A stretch of DNA of 64,000 nt from assembly GCA_019638085.1 (NCBI GenBank), contig JAHBUL010000002.1:124001-188000 (forward strand), read 5' to 3'. The notes under the pieces are model-generated. The model did no database searches, was not told the origin of the DNA, and worked only from the letters and a program-made list of their open reading frames with translations. Below, in pieces: positions 52,314-62,003 of this stretch (position 1 is its first letter; each line of letters opens with the position of its first letter). The position numbers were made by a program, and so were the translations under genes. This DNA is from Flavobacteriales bacterium. Its GTDB lineage: Bacteria > Bacteroidota > Bacteroidia > Flavobacteriales_F > PHOS-HE28.

Positions 52314-54134
52314 ATGATACTTCGTTCCGCGAGCCTATTCCTGCTCGCTTTCTGGAGCACACAGGCCTTCTCATGGTCCAGCCCTGCCCATACCACCCCT
52401 TCGAACGGCAGCAGCACATGGATCTCAACGACCGTGGATTGGGCCGCTGTGGCCGCCTCGGAGGCCTACCAGCTCCAGGTCGATACCAGTGTGAACTTCA
52501 ACTCCCCCCTACTGCTTTCCGTCACGCAGGCCTACATCAGCAGTTCCAACGGCAACAGCGACACCCGCCATGAGCTGAACGACCTGCGCTTCGGCACCTC
52601 CTACCGCTGGCGCGTGCGGGCCTATGTGAACGGTGACACCAGCGCCTGGAGCACGCCTTGGACCTTCACCACACGCGACTTCGTGAACCTGACAACACCT
52701 TCCGATGGCAGCTCCACGTGGACCGCGGTGACCATGGATTGGGCTCCGCACAGCGGTGTCAGCTTCTACGATGCACAGCTGGATACCACGGTGAACTTCA
52801 ACTCTCCGGTGCTTCGCGAAGTGAGCCATGTGTACGGCAACAGCAGCGACGGCAACTATGATACCCGCTGGGACCAACAGGACCTGTACTTCGGCAAGAC
52901 CTACCACTGGCGAGTGCGCGCACGCAGCGCAGTCGATACCAGCAGTTGGGGCACCGTGCGCACCTTCGATACCCGCGACTTTGTCAACCTGACAACACCG
53001 GCCAATGGCAGCTCTACCTGGACCGCGCTGACCCTGGATTGGGCCCCACATACCGGAGTCAGTTTCTACGATGCGCAGTTGGATACCTCGGCGAGCTTCA
53101 ACTCACCGGTGCTTCGCGAAGTGAGCCATGTATATGGTAATAGCAGCGATGGCAATTACGACACCCGATGGGACCAGCAGGACCTCTACTTCGGCAAGAC
53201 CTACCACTGGCGGGTGCGCGTACGGAACATGGTCGATACCAGTGGCTGGGGCACCGGGCGCAGTTTCGATACCCGCGACTACGTTACGCTTTCATCACCA
53301 GCGAACATGGCGCTGAACCAGAACGTGGGCGGCATCACCCTGAACTGGGCGCCGCACAACGGCATCACCACTTACCAACTGCAGTGGGACACCACTTATC
53401 AGTTCAACTCAGCCCTCCTGCAAGCCGTGTCGAAACCCTATGGCAACAGCAGCGACGGCAATTCCGATACGCAGCACCCATCCGGTCCGCTGCTCGCAGA
53501 CCAGTGGTACTTCTGGCAGGTGCGCGCCGTGAACGCCGTTGACACCAGTGCATGGACAATGCGCCGGTTCAGCACAGGTTCCACGTTGCCCGGTGTGCCG
53601 GCAATTCCGCAGCAGCTGGCCCCAGCCAACGGGTCCACGGTGAGCAGCGCAACGCTAATGCTCGAATGGAGTGCTGCATCCGGTGCCCAGAGCTACGCCT
53701 ACCGCTTCTCCACCGAGACGGACCTCGCCAATACCACAGCCGTCAACAGCAGCGCCTTGCAAGCGGAAGTGGGACCGCTCACCGTAGGCAACACCTATTA
53801 CTGGAGCGTTCAGGGTATCAACGGTGTCGATACCTCGGCCTGGAGCCCGATCTGGAGTTTCACCTACGACCCTTCGACTGGACTTCGTGAAAGCACCGGG
53901 CCAGCGCTGCTCATCTTCCCGAATCCGGCAAGGAATACGGTGAACATCACACTGACACAGGGCAATGCCGAACGCTTGATGCTCTACGACGCCAGCGGAC
54001 GCATACTGCGTGACGAAGGCGTAACCGGCCAGAGCGTTGAGTTCGAAATGACCTCCTTGCCTCAGGGCAGCTACGTACTGCAGCTCCACAGCAGTGAGGG
54101 GATCATCACGCGATCCATTGTACGGGCTGATTGA
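52314..54134 (+). CDS. repeat-rich secreted protein with T9SS type A sorting domain (four 100-residue units)
   Basis: A 606-residue protein with signal peptide MILRSASLFLLAFWSTQAFS. Four fibronectin-III-like units of 100 residues each (about 20-122, 123-222, 223-322, 323-425) share DW-A (or DWAPH), NFNSP, GNSSDGN-DT and YHWRVRA. Units 2 and 3 are nearly identical, also at DNA level, with an exact 300-base period (52681 and 52981). A fifth, less similar Fn3-like module (about 435-530) and a type A sorting domain (about 540-606; LLIFPNPARNTVNI) follow. A paralogue with one unit fewer lies at 57104. Structural or adhesive role is likely. Confidence 0.88.
   Translation: MILRSASLFLLAFWSTQAFSWSSPAHTTPSNGSSTWISTTVDWAAVAASEAYQLQVDTSVNFNSPLLLSVTQAYISSSNGNSDTRHELNDLRFGTSYRWRVRAYVNGDTSAWSTPWTFTTRDFVNLTTPSDGSSTWTAVTMDWAPHSGVSFYDAQLDTTVNFNSPVLREVSHVYGNSSDGNYDTRWDQQDLYFGKTYHWRVRARSAVDTSSWGTVRTFDTRDFVNLTTPANGSSTWTALTLDWAPHTGVSFYDAQLDTSASFNSPVLREVSHVYGNSSDGNYDTRWDQQDLYFGKTYHWRVRVRNMVDTSGWGTGRSFDTRDYVTLSSPANMALNQNVGGITLNWAPHNGITTYQLQWDTTYQFNSALLQAVSKPYGNSSDGNSDTQHPSGPLLADQWYFWQVRAVNAVDTSAWTMRRFSTGSTLPGVPAIPQQLAPANGSTVSSATLMLEWSAASGAQSYAYRFSTETDLANTTAVNSSALQAEVGPLTVGNTYYWSVQGINGVDTSAWSPIWSFTYDPSTGLRESTGPALLIFPNPARNTVNITLTQGNAERLMLYDASGRILRDEGVTGQSVEFEMTSLPQGSYVLQLHSSEGIITRSIVRAD
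52681..53280 (+). repeat. 300-base tandem repeat units within the Fn3-like gene
   Basis: Two successive 300-base units encode residues about 123-322. Words such as CGGTGCTTCGCGAAGTGAG and ACCTACCACTGGCG occur at the same place in both. The similarity is high enough to suggest recent duplication. Confidence 0.75.
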
Positions 54135-54201
54135 GCGGACCTGGAACTCAACCCTGAGGGATGAGAACCGATCTGCACATGCAGAACCATTTCCCCATGC
54201 C

Positions 54202-54262
54202 CGCGCTCGCGTTTTTCGCGAGTGCGTCCGATCCATGCCGCCTCTGGCGGTTTCCAGATCAT
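54202..54262. repeat. REP-like double hairpin, copy B
   Basis: CGCGCTCGCG-TTTTT-CGCGAGTGCG is followed by CCGCCTCTGGCGG and TTTCCAG, in the same order and orientation as copy A at 42336. It lies downstream of the repeat protein gene and before pepD. Confidence 0.7.
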
Positions 54263-54337
54263 GTGAACAAGAGATGATCCCAAGAGTTCCACGTTTACAT
54301 TGCCGGACCGATACCTTCACTACACAAGCCAGCTACC

Positions 54338-55789
54338 ATGACCAACGAAGCCATCCGCGCCCTCGAACCCAAAGCACTCTGGAACCATTTCGCCGACCTC
54401 AACGCGGTGCCGCGTCCATCCAAGAAGGAGGAGCGTGTGATCCAGTTCATGAAGGAATTCGGGAAGAAGCTCGAGTTGCCCACGCACGTGGACCATGCGG
54501 GCAACGTGATCATCAAGAAGCCCGGTACGAAGGGCAAGGAGAAGATGACACCGGTGGCGCTGCAGAGCCACTTGGATATGGTACACCAGAAGAACAACGA
54601 CACACAGTTCAACTTCGATACGGACGGCATTCGCATGAAGGTGGACGGTGATTGGGTGAAGGCCGATGGCACTACACTGGGCGCTGACAACGGCATCGGT
54701 GTGGCCACCATCATGACATTGCTCGAATCCACGGACATCCCACATCCTCCGTTGGAAGCGCTCTTCACCATCGATGAGGAGACCGGAATGACGGGCGCAT
54801 TCGAGCTGAAGGGCGGATTGCTGGATGCCCACATCCTGCTGAACCTGGACACCGAAGAGGACAACGAACTCACCATCGGGTGCGCCGGTGGCGTGGATGT
54901 AACGGCCAAGGGCACCTATGCCACCGAGGCCGCTCCCCAAGGCATCAATGGGTATCGCCTCTCGGTGAAAGGCTTGACCGGCGGGCATTCCGGCACGGAG
55001 ATCCACATCGGGCGGGGCAACGCGAACAAGCTGATGAACCGGATCCTGCTGGAGAACGAGGGGCATGGCATCCGCGTCTCCACGATCGAGGGCGGCAGCT
55101 TGCGGAATGCGATCCCCCGCGAAAGCGTGGCCAGTATCGGCGTGCAGGCCGACAACGTGGAAGCCTTCACGAAGTCTTTCGAGAAGCTCCGCGACACCTT
55201 GAAGTCCGAGTACGGCACCACCGACCCGGAACTGAAGATCGAACTGGTGCCAGCTGACCTGATCGGAAACGTGATGGCCGCTGCTGACCAAGGCCGATTC
55301 CTTCGCGCGGTGCAAGCCTGCCCGGGCGGGATCTACCGGATGAGCCCCGATGTGGAGGGCCTGGTCCAGACGAGCAACAACGTGGCCCGGATCGAACTGA
55401 AGGATGGCAGCTACACGGTGATGTGCCTCACGCGTGGCTCGGTGGACACGGAGAAGATGGATGAGGCCAACAGCATCAGAGCGGTCTTTGAACTGATCGA
55501 TGCCAAGGTGGAGTTCACTGGGGCATACCCCGGCTGGATCCCCCGACCCGATGCCAAGATCGTGAAGTTGATGAGCGACATCTATCGCAAGCGCTTTGAT
55601 AGCGAACCACATGTACTGGCGTGCCACGCCGGCTTGGAGTGCGGCATCCTCGGTACCAACTACCCGGATATGGAGATGATCTCCTTCGGCCCCACCATCA
55701 GAGGCCCGCATTCACCGGACGAAAAGGTGCAGATCAGCTCGGTGCAAAAGTTCTGGGGGTATTTGCAGGAGGTGCTGGCGGAGCTTTGA
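54338..55789 (+). CDS. pepD: aminoacyl-histidine dipeptidase (PepD), M20 family
   Basis: A 483-residue cytoplasmic metallopeptidase that hydrolyses Xaa-His and other dipeptides. The metal-site regions are visible: LQSHLDMVHQ (about 71-80), TTLGADNGIG (about 108-117), DEETGMTGAFEL (about 147-158) and NLDTEEDNE. The dimerisation domain contains GLTGGHSGTEIHIGRGN. The C-terminus has CHAGLECGIL. Length matches PepD. It sits between the two repeat-protein paralogues and ends 17 bases before a small exported protein gene, so these two may be co-transcribed. Confidence 0.93.
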   Translation: MTNEAIRALEPKALWNHFADLNAVPRPSKKEERVIQFMKEFGKKLELPTHVDHAGNVIIKKPGTKGKEKMTPVALQSHLDMVHQKNNDTQFNFDTDGIRMKVDGDWVKADGTTLGADNGIGVATIMTLLESTDIPHPPLEALFTIDEETGMTGAFELKGGLLDAHILLNLDTEEDNELTIGCAGGVDVTAKGTYATEAAPQGINGYRLSVKGLTGGHSGTEIHIGRGNANKLMNRILLENEGHGIRVSTIEGGSLRNAIPRESVASIGVQADNVEAFTKSFEKLRDTLKSEYGTTDPELKIELVPADLIGNVMAAADQGRFLRAVQACPGGIYRMSPDVEGLVQTSNNVARIELKDGSYTVMCLTRGSVDTEKMDEANSIRAVFELIDAKVEFTGAYPGWIPRPDAKIVKLMSDIYRKRFDSEPHVLACHAGLECGILGTNYPDMEMISFGPTIRGPHSPDEKVQISSVQKFWGYLQEVLAEL

Positions 55790-55806
55790 ACAGAAGCCCG
55801 CAGCGC

Positions 55807-56253
55807 ATGATCAGAAAGTTCGTTCTTGCAGTATCAGTTTTCGCAATGGCCCAGGTGATGGCCCAGCAAGATGCTCCTCCTCTTGCCTTGCAAGGAACCT
55901 GGGAGGGAACGGTGAATGGGAACCGCTACGTGGAGCAGTGGACCTGCACCAATGACGCCTGCGATGGAAGCGCAAGCGCCTATCGCGGTGATACGGTACA
56001 CCAGACCGAGATCATGCGGATCATGGAGTTTGCGGGGCATTGGCACCTGCTGGTTTGGATGGGCAATGGACCTGCCGTCGCCTTCACCCGCACCTTCGCC
56101 AATGACACTACCTGGACTTTTGAGAACAGGGAGCACGACTTCCCTCAGCGCATCAGCTACACCGTAAGTGGTGATGCGCTTGACGCCTACATCGCTGGCC
56201 CGGGAGAGACGGAAGAAATGATTTTCGATTTCAACCTGAAACGGGTGGAATAA
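55807..56253 (+). CDS. small exported protein, DUF6265-like
   Basis: A 148-residue protein with signal peptide MIRKFVLAVSVFAMAQVMAQ. The mature part begins LQGTWEGTVNGNRYVEQW and continues with MRIMEFAGHWHLLVWMG, AFTRTFANDTTWTFENREHD and FPQRISYT. That is the layout of a small lipocalin-like beta-barrel family with the FENPEHDFPQRI-type motif (DUF6265 or related). Ligand and role are unknown. The start at 55807 was chosen for the signal peptide. It follows pepD by 17 bases. Confidence 0.78.
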   Translation: MIRKFVLAVSVFAMAQVMAQQDAPPLALQGTWEGTVNGNRYVEQWTCTNDACDGSASAYRGDTVHQTEIMRIMEFAGHWHLLVWMGNGPAVAFTRTFANDTTWTFENREHDFPQRISYTVSGDALDAYIAGPGETEEMIFDFNLKRVE

Positions 56254-56343
56254 AACCCGTTCCCGTTCGGTGATCGTCCATTTCCAGAGCGCAGGGTTGA
56301 ACGCATGGGCCTGCCATCGGCCGGTTTATACCTTTCCACCCGG

Positions 56344-56628
56344 ATGAAAGAACTCGATCTTGCTCGACGTTTGCACAGACTACGCCGCACGGTGATCATG
56401 CTGCAAACGGAATTGCGTTTGGAACACTTGGATGCCGAGCTGTTGGCGGAGATCGAACAGCAGATGGATCATGGCATCTCCACGGATCCCCGCTCGGCGC
56501 ACTTGAGCCTTCTGGTGGATGCGCTACGTGAAAGTATCCTGACCCCGCGCCCCGAATTATTCCGGGATGCGACCAGGGCCAGCGAGCAATTGAAGGAGGG
56601 GGTCGAGGTGATCTTGGACAACTTGTGA
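56344..56628 (+). CDS. small helical protein of unknown function
   Basis: A 94-residue soluble protein of helical, charged composition (LARRLHRLRRTVIMLQTELR, LDAELLAEIEQQMDHG, HLSLLVDALRES, ATRASEQLKEGVEVILDNL). An upstream ATG at 56305 would add 13 residues. The family is not recognised; a coiled-coil or bundle is likely. It stands in a group of small genes between pepD and the second repeat paralogue. Confidence 0.6.
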   Translation: MKELDLARRLHRLRRTVIMLQTELRLEHLDAELLAEIEQQMDHGISTDPRSAHLSLLVDALRESILTPRPELFRDATRASEQLKEGVEVILDNL

Positions 56629-56767
56629 GCGCTTGGGGCCAAGGGGTCCCGATCTATACACACAGGCAGGATCACCGCTGGAGGCTCACGGGCCACTTGG
56701 GACCGAAGTGATCGCTCAACTGAACAACGGCAAGCGTTCGGGAGTTATCCTCTCAAACAGCCCCCAA

Positions 56768-56983
56768 ATGAAGCGAGGACTTGCAATTATTCTCTTACTG
56801 ATCGGATGTGCAGTGATCATCTACGGCGTGAGTGAAAAAGATAAAGGCCAAGCGTCCATCGAGATCGGCAAGGCGGAGATCGATATCGGCAAGAAGGACA
56901 GTGCCTTCTCCCCTTACTTTATCGTAGGCGGCATTGCCGCGATCGCGGGTGTTGTGCTGCTGGCCGCAGGTGGAAAAAAGTAG
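56768..56983 (+). CDS. small two-helix membrane protein (DUF3185-like)
   Basis: A 71-residue protein. The first membrane helix (IILLLIGCAVIIYGVSE) is followed by a charged repeat IEIGKAEIDIGKKDSAFSP and a second helix (FIVGGIAAIAGVVLLAAG) with a GGKK end. This is the layout of small DUF3185-type proteins. The function is unknown. The upstream in-frame extension to 56633 does not look like protein. Confidence 0.65.
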   Translation: MKRGLAIILLLIGCAVIIYGVSEKDKGQASIEIGKAEIDIGKKDSAFSPYFIVGGIAAIAGVVLLAAGGKK

Positions 56984-57103
56984 GGCCAGCCCGATCTTAG
57001 AAGGTCAAGCAATAACATTGGTTGGCTTGCACACCGAGAAGTGCACCACATACTTTCACGGTCCAAAAGCACTCCTGTAGGCGTGCGCCTAAAATGATGG
57101 ACC

Positions 57104-58624
57104 ATGACTGTTCGGAACGCCGTTCTCCTGAGCTTCACCCTCCTGCTCAACCCGGCTTTTGCTTGGAACACACCCGTTCACACGGCACCCTCGAACGGGA
57201 GCGATACGTGGGTGGGTGCCAAGGTGGACTGGGTTCCGGTTAGTGGGTCGCAAGCCTACCAACTTCAGGTGGATACCAGTGCTAATTTCAATTCGCCGTT
57301 GTTTTTCTCGGCTACACAGGCATATATCAATAGTACCGACGGCAACGGCGACACGCAGCGCATGTTGAGCGATCTGCGTTTCGGTACCACTTACTTCTGG
57401 CGGGTCCGTGCGTATGTGACGGGTGACACCAGTGCGTGGAGCATTCCATGGACCTTCGTTACACGTGACCTGGTGACCCTCTCCTCCCCCGACAATGGCA
57501 GTGTTCGATGGACCGGCCTCACGTTGGACTGGGCAGTACACAGAGGTGTCACGTTTTACGATGCGCAGGCCGACACTTCGGCGAACTTCGATTCCCCCGC
57601 GTTAAGGGAGGTGAGCCATGCCTATGTGAACAGCACTGATGGTAATGGCGACACGGAGTGGCAATTGAAGGACCTGTACTTCGGCAAGACCTACCACTGG
57701 CGGGTCCGCGCACGGAATGATGTGGATACCTGTACTTGGAGCACGTCCTGGTCCTTTATAACCCGCGACCAGGCCAACCTCACTTCACCGGCAAACCTGG
57801 CGCTGAACCGGAGCGTGGCCGGGATCACCCTGAACTGGGCCCCACACGCTGGCGTAACCACTTATCAATTACAATGGGACACCACGTACCAGTTCAATTC
57901 GGGACTGTTGCAAACCGTTGTCAAACCATACGTGAACAGCACCGATGGTAATTCCGATACACAGCATGCCACCGGTGCCTTGCTTAACGACCAATGGTAT
58001 GTCTGGCGGGTGCGTGCGATCAACGCGGTGGACACCAGTGTTTGGACATCGCGCATTTTCAGCACCGGCTCCACATTACTCGAAGAGCCGTCGATACCTG
58101 AACTGATCTCCCCAGCGAATGGCAGCATCATTACGAGTTCCTTGACTGACCTGGAATGGACTGCTGCCAACCATGCGACAGCCTATGAATACCGCTTCGG
58201 CACAATGCAGGACCTGTCCAATGCAATGCCCATCCCCTCGTCCGGAACACAAGTGCAAGTGGGTCCGCTGATGCCGGGCACCACTTATTTCTGGAGCATA
58301 CGCGGCCTCAATGCCGTGATCGCCTCGGAATGGAGCGATACTTGGAGCTTTACGTATGATCAAGCAACGGATATCAGCGCAACTACTCCGGAAGACCTCC
58401 GGGTCTTTCCCAATCCCACAACGAATTTAATTACCGTCACTCTTTCCAATGGCTTTGCATCGCGCCTGCTCCTAAGCGATCCCACTGGACGGACCGTGCG
58501 TGATCAACAAGTATCGGGGCACAGCTTCTCCACGGATCTTTCCGAACTCCGGCCCGGAACCTACGTGCTGCAGGTCTTAACAACCCATGGATCGTTCACC
58601 CGGAAGCTGGTGCGCTCCTATTGA
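57104..58624 (+). CDS. repeat-rich secreted protein with T9SS type A sorting domain (three 100-residue units)
   Basis: A 506-residue paralogue of the 606-residue protein at 52314. The signal peptide is MTVRNAVLLSFTLLLNPAFA. Three units (about 20-122, 123-222, 223-325) carry the same YQLQVDTS, NFNSP, YFGKTYHWRVRARN and VDTS signatures. An Fn3-like module (about 335-430) and a sorting domain (about 440-506; LRVFPNPTTNLITV) follow. The length difference of exactly 100 residues equals one unit. It is convergent with the large type B gene. Likely an adhesin or matrix protein. Confidence 0.88.
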   Translation: MTVRNAVLLSFTLLLNPAFAWNTPVHTAPSNGSDTWVGAKVDWVPVSGSQAYQLQVDTSANFNSPLFFSATQAYINSTDGNGDTQRMLSDLRFGTTYFWRVRAYVTGDTSAWSIPWTFVTRDLVTLSSPDNGSVRWTGLTLDWAVHRGVTFYDAQADTSANFDSPALREVSHAYVNSTDGNGDTEWQLKDLYFGKTYHWRVRARNDVDTCTWSTSWSFITRDQANLTSPANLALNRSVAGITLNWAPHAGVTTYQLQWDTTYQFNSGLLQTVVKPYVNSTDGNSDTQHATGALLNDQWYVWRVRAINAVDTSVWTSRIFSTGSTLLEEPSIPELISPANGSIITSSLTDLEWTAANHATAYEYRFGTMQDLSNAMPIPSSGTQVQVGPLMPGTTYFWSIRGLNAVIASEWSDTWSFTYDQATDISATTPEDLRVFPNPTTNLITVTLSNGFASRLLLSDPTGRTVRDQQVSGHSFSTDLSELRPGTYVLQVLTTHGSFTRKLVRSY

Positions 58625-58655
58625 TCGGCGTTCGTTTAGAAAGATCCCCGGAGCC

Positions 58656-61600
58656 CTACCGCACAACCGTGACGTGCCCGTAGATGGTCTCGCGATCGGC
58701 CAAACTACCATCCACCAGCAGTGGGTCGTAAATGTAGCGCCAGGTGTATACGCCAATTGGCGCTGGCTTTCCACCGATGCTGCCATCCCAAGCACCATTG
58801 GGGTCCTTGGTCAGGAAGACCACTTCACCCCAACGATCGAACACGGCCAATTCCACACCTATCACTTGGTAATTCACCGGTGCGAAGAAATCGTTGGCCC
58901 CATCGCTGTTCGGGGTGAAGGTATTGGGCACGAATACGCGTGGTGGGCAGTATTCCTGGATGCGGATGGTATCCACCGTGGTACAGCGGGGCGGGTTTGT
59001 GGAGGCCACCACATAGTCCCCATGCTGCCTTATTTCGATATCGCGGGTCACCTCACCGGTGCTCCAGTCGAACAAGGTTCCCGTAAGACTACCCTGCAAC
59101 GTGACCACGGAACGGGGATCCTCAAAGCAAGCATCCATCATGAGCACGGGAGCATGTTCGGGATAGGGAATGAAGGACAAGGAAATGGTGTCCCTTTCCG
59201 TGCAATAGCCGTTCGAGACCCGCACCCAAACATCCGCATTCGCCGAAATGTCCACAAAGCGTTCGTTGCTGCCGGTGCTCCACTGATAGAAAGGTCCTGG
59301 CTCGCCTGCATCCAAGGTGAGCACATCCCCTTCACAGAGCACGGAATCCGGGCCGAGCTCGAGTGTGATGCTGGGCATGAAGATGGCTTGTATAGTGGTT
59401 GTGCGGCTACAGCCTTCCGGAGTGGTGACGGTGACGCCGTATGTACCGGGGGCATTGTTGAGCGTGATCATACGGGTGGTGGCACCCGTGGTCCAGAGGT
59501 AGGTCGACCCTGGATTCCCGGCGTCGAGTACGAGCTGTTGTTCCACACAGATGGTGGTATCCGCCAAAGTGGGCACGGGTAAGGGGTTGAACAGGATGTT
59601 CACCGAATCCACGGCCTGACAATGGCTGTTCTGCACCAGCACTTGAACGAGCGCACTGCTCGTGATCTCCTCCACCTGCCCAATACCGCCACTGCTCCAC
59701 GTGTATGTGGCGTCGGGTGCGGCACCTGCGTCCAACGTGGCCACTTCCTCATCGCAGAGTACTTGGTCCGGTCCGAGGTCCACGGAAACCTCCGGGATGA
59801 AGGTGACTATTCCATCATCGGTACGGACACAGCCCACAGGTGAGGTCACCGTTACATTATAGGTGTGGATCCCTGAAGGCTCATTCAAACTGATGGTCTG
59901 CGTGGTTTCACCTGTGCTCCAGAGGTAAGTGGCGCCGGGGTTGCCCGCATCGAGCACCAAGGTATTGGCCGCGCAAATGGTCGTATCCGGAATGTTCACT
60001 ACCGGAGGTGGGTCGAAAAGGAGTTCCACTGTATCACTGCCGGTACAATACCCATTGGTCATATAAAGCCAGACCAAGGCATCGTCAGCGAAGGTGGCCA
60101 CTTGGAATGGACTGCCGGTACTCCACAAGTAGGTGGCCCCCGGGAATGTACCGGGGTCGAGTTCGACCACCTCGCCGATGCATCGTCCTTGGTCCGGTCC
60201 CAGATCGATGGCCACCGATGGAGCAATGGTGACCGCAGCGGTCATGGTCCGGCTGCAACCACCTGCGGTGGTCACCGTAAGGGAGTAGTTGCCCGATACC
60301 GTGGGTACGGTGATGGATTGAGTGGTTTCTCCCGTGGACCAGAGGTAGGTGCAACCGGGGTTACCGGCATCGAAGACCAGCGGATCCTCGACACAGACCG
60401 TGGTATCCTGTATGGTCACCTGAGGTAAGGGGTCGAACACGAGCGAAACGGTATCACGGCCTACGCAACCGGCATTGCTGGTCACCTCCACCGAGTATTC
60501 CCCTGTAATTGTGGGCGACAACGTTTGTGTTTGCGCACCGGTGTTCCACAGGAAGGACATGCCGGCGTTACCTGCATTCAAGGGCCATGGATCGCCCTCG
60601 CACAAGGCTTGGTCCGGGCCGATGTCCACTGTTGGAATGGGGCTCACGGTGATCGGCGTGACCAAAGTATCCTCGCAGCCGTTTGCCCCGGTAACGATCA
60701 ATGTGATGTCGTAGTTACTCTCGAGTGCGTAGTCATGCACCGGATCTTGATCAGTGGAAGTGGAACCATCGCCGAAGTCCCAGAGCCGGCTGATCATCGG
60801 CGTGTCGGAGGTGGTGACATCATGCAGCTCAAGCGGTTCTCCAAAGCAGGGAACGTTGTACGTAATGTCCACCACCGGTGCAGGGATCAGGGTAATGGTC
60901 TGAACCAGGGTGTCAGGACAACCAGCATCACTGTCCACGATCAATTGCACTTCATGATCCCCCGGGGTGTCGTAGCTGTGAAAGGGATTCTGAAGATCGC
61001 TGGTCTCACCGTCGCCGAAGATCCAATGCCATGAGGTGATGGGCGGCCCGCTCGTAACAGATGAATTGTCCGTGAACTGCACCGCGTTCATGCAATCACC
61101 CACTTGGCCGTATCCTGAGGCCACGATGCTCGGTGTTAGCGTAGTGCTGATGGTGGCCGAACAGCCGGTAACGGCGGTGAGGGTGCAATCGAACTGGGCG
61201 CCCGTAACCGGCGCGTTCACTACGATCGATGAAGTGGTCTCCCCCGTGCTCCACAGGTAGGAAGCAAAACCTACAGGAGCGGTCAATGTCGTGGTTGTGG
61301 AACCGGGACAGAAGTCCGAGGAGATCGACAAAGGGCTGCAATAGCAGTCAATGTACGCGTAACCGTAGTGCCCTCCCAGGTCACAATCGCCGGTTGCGAA
61401 CTCAATGGTCACGGTTTGACCAGCGTATGAACTAAGGTCCATCCCTACGGTCGTCCAATCCTTGTAATTCACTGTGCTGAAGAATTGGTTCGTAATGGTG
61501 ACAAAACCGGGTATACCACTGGTGGAATACACGTTGTACACGCCACAGTCGATCGATGCACCGGTTTGGTCGAACATGCGGATCTCGAAGCGGGGCTGCT

Positions 61601-62003
61601 CATTGGGGTCGTGCGAGGGGTCTTCCAGTACCACGGCATAGCGGTAAACGAAAAGCGAATTGCTGGCATCCACGGTCATGGAATAGGAAAGCCGCTCCGA
61701 CTGAGCGCCGCTCTGGTCGTTCCCCAGCCGTGCTGAATAGAGTCCACCACCCGGTGCCACCACGGTGACTGCTCCATCGGTGTTCGGGTCGGTGCCAGGG
61801 CCGGACATGATGGTGTGACGACCGGCCACGATCATACTATTGTTGATGTTGATCGGGCAGCAAACCCCGGTGCCTCCGGTCCAGTTGGAGAAATTACCAT
61901 CATCGAAGCCGGTGTTCGGGCAACTGCTGGCTTGGGACCACGCCATATGGGCGCAGCTCAACGAAAAAATGAAACAAGCAGTCCTGAATGCTCCGGTCTT
62001 CAT
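58656..62003 (-). CDS. PKD/Ig-repeat surface protein with type B (gliding-motility-associated) C-terminal domain
   Basis: A 1115-residue secreted protein with signal peptide MKTGAFRTACFIFSLSCAHM. An N-terminal lectin-like part (about 28-210) precedes two PKD domains (about 290-460; SWHWIFGDGETSDLQNPFHS and SRLWDFGDGSTSTDQDPVHD). Then come seven alternating modules of about 70 residues: type 1 with LGPDQ-LC-G-LDAG, type 2 with DTTICVE-LVLDAGNPG-TYLWSTGETT. The final domain (VFVPNTFTPNSDGANDFFAP to YGHVTVVR) is a type B sorting signal. No PorP/SprF gene is adjacent. The role is probably surface adhesion. Confidence 0.88.
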   Translation of the reverse strand: MKTGAFRTACFIFSLSCAHMAWSQASSCPNTGFDDGNFSNWTGGTGVCCPININNSMIVAGRHTIMSGPGTDPNTDGAVTVVAPGGGLYSARLGNDQSGAQSERLSYSMTVDASNSLFVYRYAVVLEDPSHDPNEQPRFEIRMFDQTGASIDCGVYNVYSTSGIPGFVTITNQFFSTVNYKDWTTVGMDLSSYAGQTVTIEFATGDCDLGGHYGYAYIDCYCSPLSISSDFCPGSTTTTLTAPVGFASYLWSTGETTSSIVVNAPVTGAQFDCTLTAVTGCSATISTTLTPSIVASGYGQVGDCMNAVQFTDNSSVTSGPPITSWHWIFGDGETSDLQNPFHSYDTPGDHEVQLIVDSDAGCPDTLVQTITLIPAPVVDITYNVPCFGEPLELHDVTTSDTPMISRLWDFGDGSTSTDQDPVHDYALESNYDITLIVTGANGCEDTLVTPITVSPIPTVDIGPDQALCEGDPWPLNAGNAGMSFLWNTGAQTQTLSPTITGEYSVEVTSNAGCVGRDTVSLVFDPLPQVTIQDTTVCVEDPLVFDAGNPGCTYLWSTGETTQSITVPTVSGNYSLTVTTAGGCSRTMTAAVTIAPSVAIDLGPDQGRCIGEVVELDPGTFPGATYLWSTGSPFQVATFADDALVWLYMTNGYCTGSDTVELLFDPPPVVNIPDTTICAANTLVLDAGNPGATYLWSTGETTQTISLNEPSGIHTYNVTVTSPVGCVRTDDGIVTFIPEVSVDLGPDQVLCDEEVATLDAGAAPDATYTWSSGGIGQVEEITSSALVQVLVQNSHCQAVDSVNILFNPLPVPTLADTTICVEQQLVLDAGNPGSTYLWTTGATTRMITLNNAPGTYGVTVTTPEGCSRTTTIQAIFMPSITLELGPDSVLCEGDVLTLDAGEPGPFYQWSTGSNERFVDISANADVWVRVSNGYCTERDTISLSFIPYPEHAPVLMMDACFEDPRSVVTLQGSLTGTLFDWSTGEVTRDIEIRQHGDYVVASTNPPRCTTVDTIRIQEYCPPRVFVPNTFTPNSDGANDFFAPVNYQVIGVELAVFDRWGEVVFLTKDPNGAWDGSIGGKPAPIGVYTWRYIYDPLLVDGSLADRETIYGHVTVVR

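Noticed and set aside
54320-55711. 463-codon frame antisense to pepD
   Set aside because: The plus strand carries a complete PepD with all metal-site motifs; the antisense frame has no family features.
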